The notes under the pieces were generated by a model. The model ran no database searches, was not told the origin of the DNA, and saw only the letters and a list, made by a program, of their open reading frames with translations. This document shows, piece after piece, positions 62,148 through 64,000 of a DNA stretch of 64,000 bases. Source of the stretch: Pseudomonas sp. (GTDB lineage Bacteria > Pseudomonadota > Gammaproteobacteria > Pseudomonadales > Pseudomonadaceae); contig NZ_JAGIBG010000028.1 in assembly GCF_017744435.1 (NCBI RefSeq), forward strand, positions 60,471 through 124,470, in the 5' to 3' direction. The position numbers and the translations under genes were made by a program. Within the stretch, counting starts at the first letter, position 1. Each line of letters starts with the position of its first letter.

Positions 62148-62627
62148 ATGAGCCTGACCATCCGCCCCGCCGTTCGCACCGATGCCGCGCAGATTCTTGC
62201 CTATATCACCGAGCTGGCCGAGTACGAGCGCGCCCGCCACGAAGTGGTCGCCACCTTGGCCGATATCGAGGGCAGCCTGTTCGATGAAGGCAGCACCGTG
62301 CACAGCCTGATCTGCGAGCGCGACGGCAAGGCCATCGGCTTTGCCGTGTATTTCTACAGCTATTCGACCTGGCAGGGCCGCAACGGTATCTACCTGGAAG
62401 ACCTGTACATCACCCCCGAGCAGCGTGGCGGTGGCGCAGGTCGGGATGTGCTGCGGCACATCGCGCGCGAGGCCGTGGCCAAAGGGTGCGGGCGCTTCGA
62501 GTGGAGTGTGCTGGACTGGAACGAGCCAGCGATCGGCTTCTACCAGTCGCTGGGGGCAGAGCCGCAGGATGAATGGGTGCGCTACCGGCTCGATGGCGAC
62601 AGGTTGTTGGCGTTTGCCAAGGGCTGA
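62148..62627 (+). CDS. GNAT-family N-acetyltransferase (SSAT-like)
   Basis: The ATG at 62148 with AAGGAAG gives 159 residues. The acetyl-CoA pyrophosphate loop is in EQRGGGAGRDVLRHI, and LEDLYITPEQRGGG, RFEWSVLDWNEPAIGFYQSLGA are typical of diamine/spermidine acetyltransferase-like GNATs. It may acetylate polyamines or similar amines. The start from an ATG 17 codons earlier is less likely. Confidence 0.88.
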   Translation: MSLTIRPAVRTDAAQILAYITELAEYERARHEVVATLADIEGSLFDEGSTVHSLICERDGKAIGFAVYFYSYSTWQGRNGIYLEDLYITPEQRGGGAGRDVLRHIAREAVAKGCGRFEWSVLDWNEPAIGFYQSLGAEPQDEWVRYRLDGDRLLAFAKG

Positions 62628-62630
62628 ACC

Positions 62631-63815
62631 TCAAACTGCGCCGGGCGTGGCGCGCACCCGGCGCATCACCACGACTACCAGCAGTACGTTGGTCAGCGCC
62701 AGCAGGCACAGCGTCAGTAACACCCCCATCGAGCCAAAGTGCTCGAACAGAAAGCCCCCCACCACCGGCGTGAGCGCCTGCCCGATCAGCGAAGGCCGCG
62801 ACATGCGCCCCATCAGCAGCACATATTGCGCGGGGGGCATCATTGCCAGCGGCAGCAGCCCGCGTACGATCGCCCGCAGGCCATTGCCGCAGCCGAACAC
62901 CAGCAAGCCCACCGCCGTGGCTGCCGGGACAAAGGTCACCATCAGCAACCCGATCAACACCAGGCTCACCCAGGCCAGGGCGGTCCAGATCGGGTGGCGC
63001 TTGCCCGCCAGGATCTGCAGCACCCGCGACGCCACCTGGCTGGGCCCGAGCATCGCCGCCAGGCCGATGGCCACCGGCAGCGAATGCCCCAACCCCTGCA
63101 GCACGGCCACCAGCTGCACGGCGATGGTGGTCATGATGATCGCGCCGATGGCGAACATGCTGGTCAGCAGCAGGTACAGCGGGCGGTCCACACCGACCGC
63201 GTCGCCTTGTGCCTGCGCCTTGACCGGCACCTCGACCCGACCGCCCGCCGGCAGCACCCGCCAGTACAACGGCGCCACCACCACGATCAGCACCAGCGCA
63301 TAACACACGCACGTCGCCCGCCAGCCGAAATGTTCGATGGCCAGGGCCACGGTCGGCCAGGACAGGGTCGAGGCGAACCCGGCGATCAGGGTGATGCCGG
63401 TGATGGCCTTGCCCGCGCCTTCGCCATACAACCCGCCGAGGGTGGCGAACAGCGCTTCATACAAGCCCATGGCCATGCCGATGCCGATCACCGCCCAGGC
63501 CAGCAGGAACAGGCCAAGGTTGTGGCTGGCGGCCATGATCAGCAGCCCCACCGCCACCACCGCGCCGCTGGCGGCCATTTGCGGGCGGCCGCCGTAGCGG
63601 GCAACCAGCCGGCTGGACAACGGGGCCAGCAGCGCCGAAACCATCAGGCTCAGGGACAGCGCGCCGTAGACCCATTGGCTGGGCCAGCCGGTGTCGCGGC
63701 TGATCGGGTCGGCCATCACCGCCATGAGGAAGAACGAGCCGCCCCAGACCAGGATTTGCAGCACGCCGAGGAGGACGATGCCGAGGGGGCCGGGCAGGCG
63801 GTGGTAGGTGTGCAA
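62631..63815 (-). CDS. Major facilitator superfamily transporter
   Basis: The protein is predicted to have 12 transmembrane helices and about 394 residues from a TTG at 63815; no ATG exists between this codon and the first membrane helix, so the start is uncertain. Features include GGRPQMAASGAVVAVG (loop 2-3 region, degenerate GxxxDRxGRR motif) and a long loop after helix six (VPVKAQAQGDAVG). The substrate is unknown. The first three codons lie inside the long inverted repeat at the window end. Confidence 0.82.
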   Translation of the reverse strand: MHTYHRLPGPLGIVLLGVLQILVWGGSFFLMAVMADPISRDTGWPSQWVYGALSLSLMVSALLAPLSSRLVARYGGRPQMAASGAVVAVGLLIMAASHNLGLFLLAWAVIGIGMAMGLYEALFATLGGLYGEGAGKAITGITLIAGFASTLSWPTVALAIEHFGWRATCVCYALVLIVVVAPLYWRVLPAGGRVEVPVKAQAQGDAVGVDRPLYLLLTSMFAIGAIIMTTIAVQLVAVLQGLGHSLPVAIGLAAMLGPSQVASRVLQILAGKRHPIWTALAWVSLVLIGLLMVTFVPAATAVGLLVFGCGNGLRAIVRGLLPLAMMPPAQYVLLMGRMSRPSLIGQALTPVVGGFLFEHFGSMGVLLTLCLLALTNVLLVVVVMRRVRATPGAV

Positions 63816-64000
63816 GGTGGGGCCTATTTCAGTCGCTGGGCGGGGGTGTCTGCACTGGCCTCTTCGCGGGCACGCCCGCTCCCACAGGGACCGCACTTCT
63901 TTCAGAGCTTGTGCAGTACCTGTGGGAGCGGGCGTGCCCGCGAAGAGGCCAGTGCAGACACCCCCGCCCAGCGACTGAAATAGGCCCCACCTTGCACACC
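63807..64000. repeat. Long inverted repeat around a REP pair, running to the window end
   Basis: Bases 63807-63888 are exactly complementary to 63919-64000 (82-bp perfect arms, about 30 bases between them). The centre is a normal REP pair, but the arms continue through non-REP sequence into the start region of the MFS gene and are cut off only by the window end, so the true arm length is unknown. Confidence 0.9.

Overview
The window is about 64 kb of a GC-rich, densely coding chromosome. It almost certainly comes from the Pseudomonas putida group. The evidence is the P. putida-type REP palindromes (about ten copies in two families), a quinohemoprotein amine dehydrogenase cluster, a MnxG/McoA-type giant multicopper oxidase, a DUF1652 protein, and -24/-12 (sigma-54) promoters. 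No rRNA, tRNA, CRISPR array or insertion sequence was seen.

Layout. 0-2.2 kb: the tail of a beta-barrel protein, a DUF4434 protein and a diguanylate cyclase. 2.2-8.7 kb: a two-component system divergent from an RND efflux adaptor/pump pair. 8.8-11.2 kb: mobA and an acyl-CoA synthetase. 11.3-23.5 kb: a complete amine-oxidation module, with QHNDH subunits and radical SAM enzyme (qhpA-D-C-B), an aldehyde dehydrogenase, the maturation genes qhpF-E-G, and a sigma-54 activator heading the qhpFEG operon. 23.8-29.4 kb: a plus-strand operon of two paralogous exported proteins and two curlin-repeat proteins, one of them a 481-residue giant. 29.6-31.2 kb: an AlkB dioxygenase and an AT-rich orphan RHS gene. 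31.3-40.8 kb: a tight 13-gene minus-strand operon running from a response regulator through GspE, PilM/N/O/P-like proteins, a lipoprotein secretin and three pseudopilins straight into csgE-csgF-csgG. 41.1-52.4 kb: a six-gene multicopper oxidase operon with two SCO1 proteins, a beta-propeller protein, a cytochrome c/binding-protein fusion and a SurA-N protein. 52.7-57 kb: a VasX-like T6SS effector, a probable immunity protein and a PAAR remnant. 57-64 kb: housekeeping and accessory genes (Yip1-like, DUF1652, AlkA, pirin, hydrolase, LysE exporter, GNAT, MFS).

The most interesting content is the 23.5-52.6 kb block. Three operons (curlins with exported proteins; type II secretion/type IV pilus-like machinery with CsgEFG; multicopper oxidase) each carry a -24/-12 element, and 38-99 bp upstream of it a CCCC-N6-GGGG palindrome. 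Two of these palindromes share an identical 14-base core in opposite orientation. This points to one sigma-54-dependent regulon combining a curli-like fibre, a secretin/pseudopilin machine that has no GspF here, and a Mn(II)-oxidase-type enzyme. The amine-oxidation module has its own sigma-54 promoters and a different candidate upstream site (TGTYTCA half-sites), which fits control by its own linked activator.

All functions are inferred by reading the translated sequence; no database search was run.
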